A DNA stretch of 64,000 bases from Neurospora intermedia (GCA_037102815.1 BTPP01000001.1:3435001-3499000); one strand, 5' to 3'; counted from the stretch's first letter, positions 49,676 to 61,973 are shown. Program-made: numbers and translations. The notes: generated by a model not told the origin, from the letters alone.

Positions 49676-50115
49676 TCACTGTACATTCAAGAATAAATCA
49701 TCTCCCCTCCTCGTCGGCGTCAACTCCGGCACCCAACCGGGCGTGATCGGCGGCGGCGGCAAGTCTACGTACCACTCATTCGTGTTTGCGTTGCGTCCAG
49801 GCTGCTGTTGTTGCTGTTGCTGTTGTTGCTGTTGTTGTTGTTGGCCATCTCTAGCCCATCCCTTTGCAGGTCTGCCGATGCTCTTGTTCGAGCTGCTGTT
49901 GGGGTTGGGGTTGAGGGCAAGTGCCGCGGCCTTTTCGGCGCCGAGACGCTTGGTGAGCAGAGAGGAGCTGTTGGTTCTTGTGTGTTGGTGGTGAGACTGA
50001 TGCTCTGGTTGAGCTGGCTGGGCGAAGATCGGCCATGGCTGTTGAGGTCTGTATTGACGCTGCTGTTGCTGAATTTGAGCATCATAATGCCCTTGAGAAG
50101 GTCGGTAGTAGGAAG

Positions 50116-50146
<31 letters not shown>

Positions 50147-52746
50147 TTGCTGTTGCGCTCGCTGGGCTTGTTGCAACTGGCGTTGCTGTTGCTCCCACTG
50201 GCGTGGTGATGGGGCACGGTAGTAGTAGGTAGACCCTTCTCCCTGTCCTTGTGACTGTTGTTGCTGATTCCAATAGCCTTTGGGGCCAGTGGCTATAGAG
50301 CTCTGTCTCCTTTGGGACTGCTGGCGTTGCTGGTGCTCAACCGGCACAGCAATCGGGAAGCGCCCCTCAGGTGACCCATTTCTCATCTGTCCAGGATTCT
50401 TGTTCCTGTTTGGGTTAACAACAGGGGCATTCATGGGCTTCGACATCCCAACGGTCAGCTGAGGCGTCCCATGAGGAACCGCACCAATACGCATTCCCTC
50501 GTTGTCTCGCTCCTCAGGAGTCACGATCCTGATGGGGAAGCGTCCCTGTCCTTGTCCTCGCTGCGTTGACATACGCTTGGAGTTGCGTCTGGGAGGTTCG
50601 GGACCGGTCGAGCCACCACCACCACGCAGAGCCTCTTGAGCATCGCGAAGTTGTTGCAGGCCCTCGTTCACATTCTCTGCCTGCTTGTGAATCTTGGGGT
50701 ATGACACCGGCGACTTTCCGCGAGAAAGAGGGCTCGGTGAGCAAGGTGATTCCGCCACGGGCGAAAGATCTTGGCTGTCTTCTTCTTCATCTCCTGACTC
50801 GATCTCCGTGGCAGAGTCCTGGGACATCCGACGTTGCCGGCTTGTTCTCTTGACTGACTTGCGCTTGATTTTGGTGCCCGTCAAGTTCCTCCCGGTATTG
50901 TTTTCAGAGAACACTGCCGAAGGGACAGCGGGCATGGGGTTCTCCGGGCCAGGTACAACAGTCAGAGGAGCATTGTAATCAGAGTAGATACTGGAAGCCA
51001 CGTTATCCCTAGGGTGAGCATCATCTCTCATCGCCACCGGTGATTCCACAAAGGCACCCTGCTCCCGTTCCCGGGAGGGGACTCTAAGGGCAGGCACGAC
51101 CATGCCGGGAGTGTAGGGCATGTACGCCCTTTCGGCCTTCGTCTTGTCCTGTGGGCCTGGTAACTCGATAGAAGAAGTTGGGTATGGCGGCGCTTGGGTC
51201 TTCGTTCCCGCGCCTACAGTTGAGTGCCTAAGGACCCAGTTGCCCTTCTTATCAGCAAAGTAGTAGGTGGTTGCCGATTGTGGATCACTTGGCGGCGGAC
51301 GCCAAATGGCAGTACCCGACCTATAATCTCCCTCGCCATCCTCTGCGAACTCAGTAATAACACTGTCTCTTCCGGTCAAAGGAGCAGCGTTGGGAGCTGG
51401 AGCGGGAGCAGCCCTGGGGACAGCAGCTGGGACAACCGCGGACATCGGTGGGTTCTTTGGAATAGTCAAAGTCAGGTTCGGCTTTGGCGTTTCCTTCTTG
51501 CCAAGTGGATCCTGGGTCCGGGAAGCTGGAGTGATTACCATGGCTGGCGGCAAGGCAGGCATGGGCAGAATAGGGGCGGCACCCGCGGTAGCTCTGGTGA
51601 CTGTAGGCCTGGGAGAGTTTGACGCCGAAGCGGATCCGGGAAGGGTCGCTAAACCAACACCGTCAGCCCTTGGTGCTTTCGTGGGCCTAAACGTAGGTGT
51701 ACCCTGTTGCGAGGGAATCCTCTGGATCGGGTAGCTGATGCCCAGCAAATCAGGACCGGTGATGCTTCTGCGACCAAAACTCTTGAACGAGTCCCTCATT
51801 CGGTTGAATCCCTTCTCCGGATCTCCCGAGCCCATCCTCTTGCGGCGCACACATTTGGCCAAGAGTACAAGCCCTGCACCCAGAGCCACAACCGCCACAC
51901 AGCCTATCGTGATTCCGGCAATCTGTGCGCTGCTGAGTTGCGGTGATTCCTTTTTAGCGGGCGCCCCAGCCGGAGCAGATGTGCCTGGTGTGCCTGATGT
52001 GACTGGCGTTGTTGTGCTGGAAGCAGTGGGCTCTACGCTTGGAACGGAGCTCGGACGTGTGCTCAAGGTTGAGGTTTGAGCCGAGCTGGACTCAGTACTA
52101 GCCGGACTGGACTCAGTACTAGTCGTGGAGGTAAGGCTTGAACTTGATGTCGTCGTTGTCGTGCTTGGCGAAGCTGTAGCAGTGGTGGAGGCAGGAGCCG
52201 CAGATTTCGTCACGGTCGAAAGCGCGGCACTGCCAGTGCCTTTTGTTAACGTCGGGGCAGCAAGATGTCCTGTCCCCGTTGGGAGGATCAGTGTTGCTAC
52301 AATGACATCGTGAGTCCTCGACGCCGAGTCATCAACATCATCGCAAATGTTGTACGCCTTTGTTGTTGCTTGAACTGATAACAGTCAGCCTTCCACACAC
52401 CTCACACCGGAAACGTGGTATCAAATCACTTACCACCAGCCGTAGTGTCCTTGCAATTTCCCAACTCCTTCTCGCCGATCATGCATGCTACTGCTCCCTC
52501 CCCTAGTGTATATCCTCCGCCACCTATTTGCTTGCACATGCATTGTAAAGAAGGTGTTGTGCCCCCGCAGGTGAGATCGAGGTTTGCCGATATCCATGAA
52601 CGAAAGCATGGCCTTGCGCACGTCGGCACGGTTTCTACTATCGATGTTGGTATTTGAGGTTCGGCCGCTTGGGCGACTGTCGAGAGGGTCGTCCATAGTA
52701 ACCCCAAGCACAAGAATGGCTTGACGGCCATAGTACTGGGCAACAT
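49676..52746 (-). CDS. CFEM-like surface protein with polyQ cytosolic tail, 2 exons
   Basis: Predicted single-pass plasma membrane protein. Exons 52746-52434 and 52374-49676 (minus) join in frame to 1003 aa. Order: signal peptide (MAVKPFLCLGLLWTTLSTVAQA), an eight-cysteine CFEM-like module (PTCARPC, CGG, CMC, CMIG, NCK, ICDD), a Ser/Thr-rich probably O-glycosylated stalk, one membrane helix (IAGITIGCVAVVALGAGLVL) followed by the basic anchor KCVRRKRM, then about 700 disordered residues. The tail has Pro-rich stretches, acidic patches (ESGDEEEDSQD) and two polyQ tracts encoded at about 50121-50153 and 49803-49843. The layout recalls WSC/Mid2-like wall sensors or CFEM membrane proteins. The Asp that binds haem iron in canonical CFEM domains is not seen in the third-to-fourth cysteine interval, so haem binding is doubtful. 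Function unknown. Confidence 0.85.
49803..49843 (-). repeat. CAG/CAA trinucleotide repeat (polyQ codons)
   Basis: In-frame run of glutamine codons (mixed CAA and CAG on the minus strand) near the end of the CFEM-like protein. A second tract lies at 50121-50153. Mixed codons suggest moderate stability, but strain length variation is likely. Confidence 0.8.
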
Positions 52747-53510
52747 CTGGAAATGAGATTAGTGATGAGATTCGGAAACTGATCATGGAAGACGACGCTC
52801 GCTCCCCCATTTCAGCAACAGATCGCGGGTTTTGGTTGAAGGTTGAGAAAGTGTTCCTTGCCCCAGTCCAGGTTCATCCTTCTCTTGGATCCCTCCCTCT
52901 TAGCCCATTTCAGGTTGCTATTGACCTGTTATGCCGGCCCAGTGGCGAGATCCATGGTACCGGATTCGGTATTTAATGACGTGGGAAACCGAGCCAACAG
53001 ACCTCCGGGCGGTTGGAATGCAAATCGCATAACAAGATGTACCAAAGACCAACCTACCGAACTTAGATGAGATTAAAGATTAGAAGAGGAGATGACCAGC
53101 ATCTCTGCGTTGAGTAAGTCGTCCAAGGAGAAGTCGAAACTAGGAACAGGCGTTGGGCCGGGAAGAACGGAGCCCGTATCGTATGTGATGATTATCGAAC
53201 CGGAAACAGAAGACGCGAATGCATGGATTATATCGTGATGTAAGAAGCGACCAAAGGGGGGTGGGCTTGAGGTCGGGAAATACTGATTATGAAACGGATA
53301 TCGAATGTGATAGGATAGGAAACACACAGGAAACACACAAGAAAGAGAGATGTGGAAATGATGATATTGAAGGAGGATGGAGATAGTACCTGAGAAAGAA
53401 AAGAGAGAACCCGGGAGAGGAAAGTCCTGGATGAGGCTTGAACGCCATGTGTCACACTCGGGGTCCTTTACAAGGTAAGCAGACTTCCTGAACTCACGAG
53501 CCATGCCGTC
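52747..53510. other. Intergenic region upstream of the CFEM-like gene
   Basis: Contains the promoter and leader of the CFEM-like gene, transcribed leftward. Small frames on the minus strand (53073-53504) are unsupported. No other feature seen. Confidence 0.45.
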
Positions 53511-54071
53511 ATGATGTATACCTCAAAGTCAAAAGCAGTAAAGTCCCGGTGTGCTGCGCTTAACGATGCCAGCAATCTCCTCGCCATCCTGGCCGCTGCC
53601 AATGACTCTGAAGTCGTACCCATGCCGTTCACCCGCAGAGACGCGCTAAAACTGCTTGAAGACGTGAGTAGTGAGCACCTTGTACCCGGTAACTGATGAG
53701 CCCTAATCGCCAACTGGGGTTTATTGGACCTCTCGCTATGGCATCATTGCTTGGAGGACATAAGAGACGTTCCATTGCAGGCAGGGCTTCGACGGTGTTC
53801 ATATCCCTTGCACAAGGCGGCTGACGAATGGAGCCGCGAAGAGGAACAAGCGATCTGGGGAGAGGCACTTGTCCTGGGCGACATCCAGGTCCGCCGTCCT
53901 CTTATTGGTCTGAAAAGATGGCAAGTCTATTTCGGGCGCCATAGTATCCGGGATTGCACATGGCCGTTACGGTTCTCCAGTCGACTGGCCAAAGCTGGTA
54001 TGCAGGAACAACATCCGCAGATAAAATGTATGGCTGTGAAGGCTTGGAGCTGGGAAGAGGTGGGCGAGTAA
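53511..54071 (+). CDS. Possible small two-exon hypothetical gene
   Basis: I do not recognise this protein. An ATG at 53511 opens 51 codons (MMYTSKSKAVKSRCAALN... to LKLLED) that end at a good donor GTGAGT (53664). An acceptor CATTGCAG ending at 53780 joins in frame to 97 more codons (AGLRRCSYPLHKAADEWS... to WSWEEVGE). The 147-aa product is helical-looking and charged, with no signal peptide or membrane segment, and the first exon overlaps a frame on the other strand. Support comes from the phase-consistent intron and protein-like composition only. It lies in the space between the CFEM-like gene and DBP5, so it could also be chance or part of a noncoding transcript. Confidence 0.4.
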
Positions 54072-54978
54072 GAGACTGACGCCGGGCACGCGCTTGGTCG
54101 GCGCTTAAAAGTACTTGTGGGCTACACTGGACCCCGGATACGCCCAAGGGTAGTGGGCGCCAACAAATCAATGACGCTATTCCCGTTCGGGGACCGCCCC
54201 CAGATTCTCACCAGCCACGAAACTCGCCTCAACGATCCAGTGGTTCTGTACACCACACTGCCTTGAGGTTGTCTTCATCCCCCAAGCCACCATAATGCAC
54301 TGCACAGCCACATCCACATGCTACCAGTCTTGACAAGTGAACAACTGAACTTCCCAACGACTGTGAGACAAAGAGGGGGGTGGGGACTGCGCCACTATCC
54401 AGCTGGACTCGGACCATGAAGTAAAGTTATGGTACCGAGGGCGATGCTGAGCCTAACGTGTTATGACTTTCGTCGTGAGGTGGGCATATAAATGTATAGC
54501 ACGGCGGTTGAGTTGTGGATAGAAAAGCGTTCTTAGCCCCCCTTCCATACGAGACACAATGCACTTGACCTTTTCGTGATACTCTGGCATCTACCGGTGT
54601 ATCAACGTCGGGTAGTATCGAACGCGTCTTAAGCAATCTTGCTGACTGCAAAAGTAATTTATCTTTCGCCCCTCGTTGGTATCTCTTTGATCTAAACTCC
54701 CGATTCCCATTTTGAATGACGGAATATGCGCATCATGAGTTCATTCCCACATACCCTTTCCTTCTGGGCTTCCCAACATCTTGATGTCGCAGCAACGTTG
54801 AAAAGACATGATCCCTCGCCTACGCTAGATGATTCGGTTGATAAACTCCTAGTGCACTAGCTCACCACCATCCGCTAAACTGCTGAGTCTCCGGCAGCGG
54901 CGATGCCGGAGAGAAGAACGACTTCAACGACTTCAACGACGACGACTCCCCCTCAACACTCATTGATCGGCCAACTAC
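54072..54978. other. Intergenic region downstream of DBP5
   Basis: No gene seen. The right end must include the 3' UTR of DBP5 (minus strand). A tandem ACTTCAACG repeat is visible at about 54920-54940. Confidence 0.5.
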
Positions 54979-56539
54979 CTAAACGGCCGAATCAGTAGCG
55001 CTGGGAACGTACTCCGCTTGGGCCCTGCTCGACTTGATAACTTCTTGCACCTTCCTCTCGGTATCATCCAAGTCGTTGGGATTCAGCTGGATAAGGTCGA
55101 TTCCGTAGAACTGAGCGATCTGGGAGAGCGCTTCGAAGCTCCTACGGTCGTGAACAAAGCTGATCGAGACACCAACACGACCGAAACGACCGGTACGACC
55201 AATACGGTGAAGGTATGTCTCTGCGTCCGGCTCCCTTTCGCCAGGTCCCTTCATCGGAATGTCGTAGTTAATGACCATGGACACACTGGAAACATCAATA
55301 CCACGTGCCAGAACGTTTGTGGTGATGAGGACCTTGGAACGTCCGGAGCGGAATTCGTCGAGAAGAACATCACGGCTTTGGCCTTCGTAGGCACCGTGAA
55401 GGGCCGAAACTTTGTGACCATCTGCTTCCATGCGCTTCTGGATCTCGTTGGCTGTCTCTCTCGTCTGGAAAAAGCACGTTAGCAAAAGTCTACAACAGTA
55501 GTCAAGGAAAAAACACATACCCGGACGAAGATGACGGAAGAACCAATGGTCATGAGACCATACAGCTTGCAGAGAATGTCGTACTTGTCCTTCTCGGTAG
55601 GACAGTCCATAAACATCTGCGAAATACCTTTGACCGTAAGCTCCTTATGCTTGAGCTTCATCTGGTTGGCGTTGGGTGCGAAGCGCTCGGCAAATCTCAG
55701 AACTTTGTCTGGGAACGTCGCAGAGAAAAGGAGGATCTGAATGGTCTTGGGGAGCATGCTACTTAATGTCAGTAAAGGCCGCATAACACAAGTGCCCAAA
55801 GATGAACTCACTTCTTGACGCGGACACACTGGTCACCCAGACCCTGCTGGTCAAGCATGTTGTCGGCCTCGTCAATAACGAGAACCTTCAACTGCGAGAT
55901 GTCAAACTGCCTGCGCTTGACAAGGTCCATGACAGTTCCCGGAGTTCCCACGACGACGCTGCCTCTAACACCCGTCTCGCGCGAGATGGCACCGGGAATA
56001 GCGGCCTCGACAATCAAATTCTCGCAGAACTGACCGATGGTCTGGACGACGGTCTGGATCTGGCGGGCAAGCTCTCTGCTGGGAGCAAGCAGAAGGGCTT
56101 GAGGCTGGTGGGGCTTGGACAGGTCGATGCGGGAGAGAACGGTAAGGACGAAAGCGGCAGTCTTTCCAGTACCGGATTGAGACTGGGCGATCATGTTGCG
56201 GGGAGGGTCGGAGAGCATGAGAGGAAGGCACTTCTCCTGGACCTTGGAAGGTTTCTTGAAGTTGATGGCGAGCAGACCGCGGTTGACAGCCTCGGGGAGA
56301 CCCAACTCATCGAACGAGCTGACGGAGTAGAGAGGACTTTCGGTGTCATTCTGAAGATCGCTCAACTTAATCTCAACTTCGTACTCGTTCTTGACAAGGT
56401 TGCTCTGGCTCTCCTCGATGGAGGTCTCGTTCTCGGGGGCCTTGGGCTCTTCGGACGCAGGGGCAGACACGGGCGCAGCCTCGGGGGCGGCAGCCGGAGC
56501 CTCGTCGGGCTTGGTGATGCGGCTGGCGAGATCAGCCAT
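54979..56539 (-). CDS. dbp5: DEAD-box RNA helicase DBP5 (mRNA export), 3 exons
   Basis: ATP-dependent RNA helicase that removes export factors from mRNPs on the cytoplasmic side of the nuclear pore, activated by Gle1 and Nup159 in yeast; it also acts in translation termination. Exons 56539-55812, 55758-55521 and 55464-54979 (minus) join in frame to 483 aa, the usual length (yeast 482). Motifs in order: Q-motif region [10 protein letters not shown]...NFKKPSKVQ, Walker [19 protein letters not shown] (Ia), TPGT (Ib), DEAD at 223-226, SAT (III), then IFVRTRETA, ARGIDV (V) and [10 protein letters not shown] (VI). The N-terminus is an Ala/Glu/Pro-rich disordered leader, normal for fungal DBP5. The INYDIP...[12 protein letters not shown] stretch and [14 protein letters not shown] mark it as DBP5 rather than eIF4A. 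The start is the first in-frame ATG. Confidence 0.96.
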
Positions 56540-57877
56540 TATGACGTCGTAATTAGGATGACTGCTAGCAAGAATCAAAAATCGCACGGTCAGTACGATA
56601 CGTTATATTTTTTTTCGCCCCCCCTTGGATATTCCGGTTATAGCAGGAAGCCGAGACGTGGGTGAGTCAAGTTTCAAGCTGCGCTTCGTCAGGTCTTGAT
56701 GCCCCGCGTCCCAATTCAACGCGTCAGGCCCAGGCCGCAAGGACGGGGAGGCGCAAGCTGACAAGCTTACCTTGGAGGGAGTTATTGTTGGTGTAAACAA
56801 AATGGTTTTTTAAGAGATCCGATGAAATCTTGAGCTGTTGGTGACCACAAAGCAACTGCCAGCAGTGGTTTGTGGGCGGGACAGGGAATGCGAAAGGAAA
56901 AGGAAGCTGGCAGAAAGAGATTCTGGCAGCGGCAGGGCTGACCTCGAGAGGAAGTCGCGACGCCATCAAACCAGAGTGATAGTGGGGCATCTGCACACTA
57001 GTGTACATAGCGTACTTGCTGTGTTTAGAGGTGTAGTGCCGTAGTGTAGTTGGTACTGTACCTGTCCTGGAATTAACGCTTGATGCCCTGGCAGCCCGAG
57101 GAAGCCAGAGGCCAGAATGGTCAAAGCACGAGCCAGCAGCGGGTGGCTTAGTGGCCGGGATCCCGCCCGCTGTCTCTCTTTAAGGAGGCTTTAAGTCCAT
57201 ATTAGGTACCTAGTTGTTTCTTTGGCCAAACGAGGTTTCTCTTTCCGTCTTCTGAATTCCAATTCTTACCTCCAACATATCCCTAGAGTTACGTAACGAA
57301 CGAATGCTTCTTCCGAACCAATCTTCATGCAGTTAACGCATACTGTCTAGACCGCACTAGCACCGACCAAGCCGCAGGTCCGACGGCACAGCTGGGGCCT
57401 TCTCAAATTGAGTAGAGGTAGGTACCTCGAGGTTAGCCACCTGCACCCATTATTGCCGGCTGCTCGGGCTACGGTGTACGGACCGGGATACCCAACCAGC
57501 CGATTACATAGCACACCTTCAGCTGTTGGAGGGGTACCTCCTACCTACCTTCTCTTGCTTTCTTGCTCTACCATACTACTTGCTTGTTCTTTAACGCTGT
57601 ATCTGCTGTGCTTCTTCTACCTCTGCTTGGAGTAACACTCAAACGCTCCGCCGGTCCCGTCCATTCCTCCAAAGACCCAACGGGTTCCTGCCGCTACTTG
57701 TGCATACCCAGGACCAGCACAGCACGATTCATCATCGATTCAGACACGACGACAGCCGACGGAGCAATTCCACTCATTCTCCTCCGAAGTCTAGATTGCA
57801 TGTATACCCGACTACTGGTTTGCATGGTTATCCACGACGACAACTCTCCATATTAATAGAAGCTCCTCCAACAAACT
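56540..57877. other. Divergent promoter region between DBP5 and Bzz1
   Basis: About 1.3 kb between two divergently transcribed genes; no further gene is supported. A GACGTCA (CRE-like) sequence lies just upstream of the DBP5 start. TAGGTAGG/CCTACCTA motifs occur at about 57415 and 57538. The C/T-rich stretch at 57550-57660 is probably Bzz1 leader. Confidence 0.5.
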
Positions 57878-60302
57878 ATGGCCGAGGGCGAAATCGCGCC
57901 ATCCTTTGGCACCGTGCTCAAGGTTGTCTTCATCTCTCCTGGCCTACTCAGAGGCTTAAACTTGTGGTGGTGGCCGTGGACTAACATGCCCGCATGCAGG
58001 ATGGCTTTAAACCAGCCAATGTCTATGTGGCCAACAACATTGCCTTCTTTGACGATGTGCAGGCTTTCTTCCGTGAAAGGAGTGCCGCCGAGAAGCGATA
58101 TAGTGCCGAGTTGAGCGCAATAGCAAAGAAGTACTATGACAAGAAAGCCAAAAAGTCAACGAGCCTGAGTGTCGGCGACACCCCCACAATGACCCCTGGG
58201 TCCCTTGAGAGGTACGACAAGGCCTTGGAACATGGTCACATTTGCTTAGGTGTTCGATTCCAGCTGACTGACCGGTTTCCGTGTAACTAGCGCCTCGATG
58301 ACTACATGGTCGACCATTCTAACCAAGCTTGAACTGGTCGCCAGCGAACACGATCGACTCGCGAACGAGTTCGTCACCAAGATTGCGGAACCGATCAAAG
58401 AAGTGGCCATCAAACTGGACGCGCAACGCAAACGCCAAGTCGAATATGCTGAAAAGCTAGAAAAAGAAAAAGAAGCCCAGTATGCCGCACTGCAGAAAGT
58501 CAAGACCAAGTACGACTCGGTATGCCAGGATGTCGAGAGCAAGCGCAAAAAGTCAGAGTCGGCATTCGACAAGGCAAAGGCGCAGAGTTCGTTTCAACAC
58601 CAGCTACAAGAGATGAACAACATGAAGAACACCTACCTGATCGCCATCAACGTTACCAACAAGCAAAAGGAGAAGCATTACCACGAATTCCTTCCCGAAG
58701 TCATGGACAACCTGCAAGATCTTGCCGAGTTCCGCACAATGAAGTTGAACGGGTTTTGGTCCGAAGCCACTCAGCTTGAGTTTTCCATGCTTCAGAACTG
58801 CAGTGGTGAGGTTGACCACATGGCCAAGGAGATTGTGCGGAATGAACCTCAGCTAGATTCGATGATGTACATGCAGCACAACACCGGTGCCTTCCAGGAG
58901 CCTCCCGACAAGGTGTTTGAGCCAAGCCCAGTATGGCACGATGACGATTCCATGGTTACGGACGAGCCAGCCAAAATCTATTTGCGCAATGTGCTGAATA
59001 AGTCAAAGGGCCAACTCGGGGAATTGCGGCGTGAGGTAGATAAGAAGAGGCGAGAGGTGGAAGCAACCAAGCGAGCGAAACAGAGGGTGCTTGAAGGGAC
59101 AGAGCAAACACAGGACGAGTTCTTGGTTCTCACGCAGCTCTTCTTGCAGCAAGAGGACCTGCATCAGGTCGACCGGAAGCGGTTGACAGCAGAGGTCGAG
59201 ACGTCCACCATTACTTCAGCCGTTGGTGACGTGACACTGGGTGCCAAGAGCCACAATTTTAAGTCGCAAACCTTCAAGATTCCCACTAATTGCGATCTGT
59301 GCGGAGAGAGAATATGGGGCTTGTCAGCCAAGGGCTTCGATTGCCGGGACTGCGGCTATACTTGCCATAGCAAATGCGAGATGAAGGTACCGGCCGAGTG
59401 TCCAGGGGAGCTGAACAAGGAGGAGCGTAAAAAGTACAAGCAGGAACGACAAGAGCTGGCCAACACGCTGCTCAAGCCTTCCACATCGTCGAGCCATGTT
59501 AACGAGATGCCTGATCTCACTCGGTCAAACACCGTCAGCTCGGTGCGTTCTGGGTATGCGGCCAGCGCTCAACGATCGATTTCTGGGCCCATTCCGCCTG
59601 GCGACGATGCGCCTCCAGATGTCCCTAACACGAGGCCACCGGCAGCCTCACCAGAACCGTCTAGCGTACCCCGGAAGAACCGTATCCTAGCCCCGCCACC
59701 CCCGGCATTCATGAGCGAAGTGCCAGGAAGCGCCTCTAATGGCGGGGGGCATCAGGAACAGAAGGCGAAGATGCTATACACCTTCGAAGCTGGAGGTGAA
59801 GGCGAACTCTCAGTGCTCGAGGGAAGAGAACTTGTGGTCTTGGAACCAGATAGTAAGTACCGTTGTCCTTTGGCATGAATGATACGAATAGCTCACACAC
59901 TTATTAGCGGGAAGCGGGTGGACAAGGGTGCGGGCTGGCTACAAGGAAGGCAATGTACCGACATCGTACGTCGAGATACTACCACCAACTACTCCTACGG
60001 CTCTCGTACCACAGCACACGGGCCAATCGGGCCGGCCACCATCGACTTACTCCAACAGCGGCTCGTCCATCGCGGCATCAACGAAGAAGAAGGGGCCTGC
60101 AGTGGCGCCAAGACGGGGAGCCAAGAAGCTGCAGTATGTTGAGGCGCTGTACGATTACCAAGCTGGTAGCGACACGGAGCATAGCATGACTGTGGGCGAG
60201 AGATTCGTTCTGATTAAGGAGGACCAAGGAGACGGGTGGGCAGAGGTCGAGAAAGGAGGAGTGACAAAGAGTGTCCCGGCGAACTACGTCCAGACTGTAT
60301 AG
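57878..60302 (+). CDS. bzz1: F-BAR, C1 and double-SH3 protein Bzz1, 4 exons
   Basis: Cytosolic membrane-curving adaptor (syndapin-like) that links endocytic sites to actin assembly through Las17/WASP. Exons 57878-57922, 58000-58211, 58291-59852 and 59908-60302 join in frame to 737 aa. F-BAR domain at about 1-280 (ELKDGF-type start, here LKDGFKPANVYVANNIAFF, then long coiled coil); C1 zinc module at about 407-456 (HNFKSQTFKIPTNCDLCGER ... HSKC...C); Pro-rich linker with APPPPAF; SH3-1 at about 577-632, split by the last intron; SH3-2 over the last about 56 residues (EALYDYQAGSDTEHSM...VPANYVQTV). The first intron has the unusual donor GTTGTC, chosen because it restores the conserved LKDGFKPAN junction. 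The domain order is that of yeast Bzz1 plus a C1 module, which is normal in filamentous fungi. Confidence 0.94.
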
Positions 60303-61973
60303 TATACTTGTCGATGCGCTTCTCATGGCTCAAGACAGGTTCGTTTTGATTCCGGACTAAGCTTGGCGATGCGATGCGATAGCTCCCCGGCCTGGATCTG
60401 AAGATTGGATTGGATTATTATCCCAAGAATACGGGGGAAAAGCTTAAATTAATTCCTCAGGGACCTGAGACGATCTCACGGGCTCTTGTTTGTACATCAG
60501 TCTTCAACTGCAACGTCGTTTTAGGAGTGTTGTTGATCGGTAGTCAGCTTGGTTTGCTTTCCCCCTTTCTCCCGTTCCCTTCTCATTACCCCTTTTTAGT
60601 TGTTTGGGGTACCCTGCCAAGATCACGAGTTTCTGAAACGCTATGACGTAGTTGGTGCATGGACCAATCAATTTCTATCCGGTCTTCTTCCGTTCGACAT
60701 GGAAGCCATTCACTTCCATCCAGAAAGCTTCAAGCTTGTCCATGATTGTCGTGAGTTCAAGCTTTTTTTGCCAAGGACGCCAGTGCTTCGGGTACCAGAT
60801 CCATATTGGGAGCTTAGATCACAGTTCGTGCCTTGTGTCGTCCAAGCTTACAGCCGCGTTTTACTATGTATGAGTCTCACATTGGGGAGAGTCGACTTCC
60901 GGAGTAAAGATCTAGCAGATTCAGCAAACGGAACAGGAACACATCGAGGCGGCTGGCTGTGTGTCACGCAATCGCTGTCTTCCTTGCGAACTGATTATTA
61001 ACGCTTTGGCAGGTGACTCTCGTCCCACATGTCCCACGGACGACAATTCTGCAGGATGTTGTCGGAGTGCCCGAGTTATCCTCGACGGCTTGTTCTATTA
61101 TTATCAAAGGCCGCTACGACGTTGGATGGCTTGCATATCGAATGAAACTCGTTATGTATACCTGTGACAGAGGAAAAAGGCTGCAAAACCTCGAGGCTCG
61201 ACAGACGATCACTTCTCGATGCGTGGATGTTGATCTCTAGAGATTTGCAGGAGAGAGTTGCACAGCCTTCAACCTGGATGCAGCACTAAAGTTCAAGGTC
61301 TGCGCTTGCAGTGGAAAAGACATGAAACAGAAGCAGGTAAATCTTGAACATCCCGTTAATCTGTTCCTCTCTGGATCAACGACCGGGGCTCTTCCAATCT
61401 TCAAACCTTGAATCATCGGCCTTTATGCGTCCAAGATGCTCCGCATGCCAGGTACCCGTACCGGTCCGATCACCACCACAACTCCACCAAGGAACTTGCC
61501 CGGTCCATCTTGTGAAAGGAACACGGGAAGGGATGAACAATGCGCTTACCAAACAATCTGAACGGCTCCGGCTGGCAATTCGACGTCTGTGGTGACACGG
61601 CTGCTTTTTATGTGCTCGTTCCCCCTTCCTCGTCTCACTCCAGTTGCTCTATCCTTCAAGAGCACCTTCCACTCTCAACAACATTTCCGTGTTTGAAACG
61701 GTTTCCCCTCGTTCTCTGTACACAGGCTGTTTGCCCTATCCCCTCGTTCGGTTTTGATCGCACACATCGCGTTCTTCCATTTCTGATTATTTCTGTTTCA
61801 CTTTGTCTACTTGGTCAATCTTTATCAAGCCCATTTTGGACTTTCTTGCTGGGCCTTCTATCACCCCTCTTCATACATAGACTGCCCGATAATCATTATC
61901 GACGCGAAATCTGAACGACTGCCGTATCTTCGCTTACACATCACATACGCGAGAAAGTATTGGCGGCAGCAAA
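60303..61973. other. Intergenic region upstream of the GH72 gene
   Basis: No supported gene; frames up to 133 codons without domains. The stretch at about 61600-61870 is C/T-rich on the plus strand and is probably the leader or core promoter of the GH72 gene. Confidence 0.5.
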
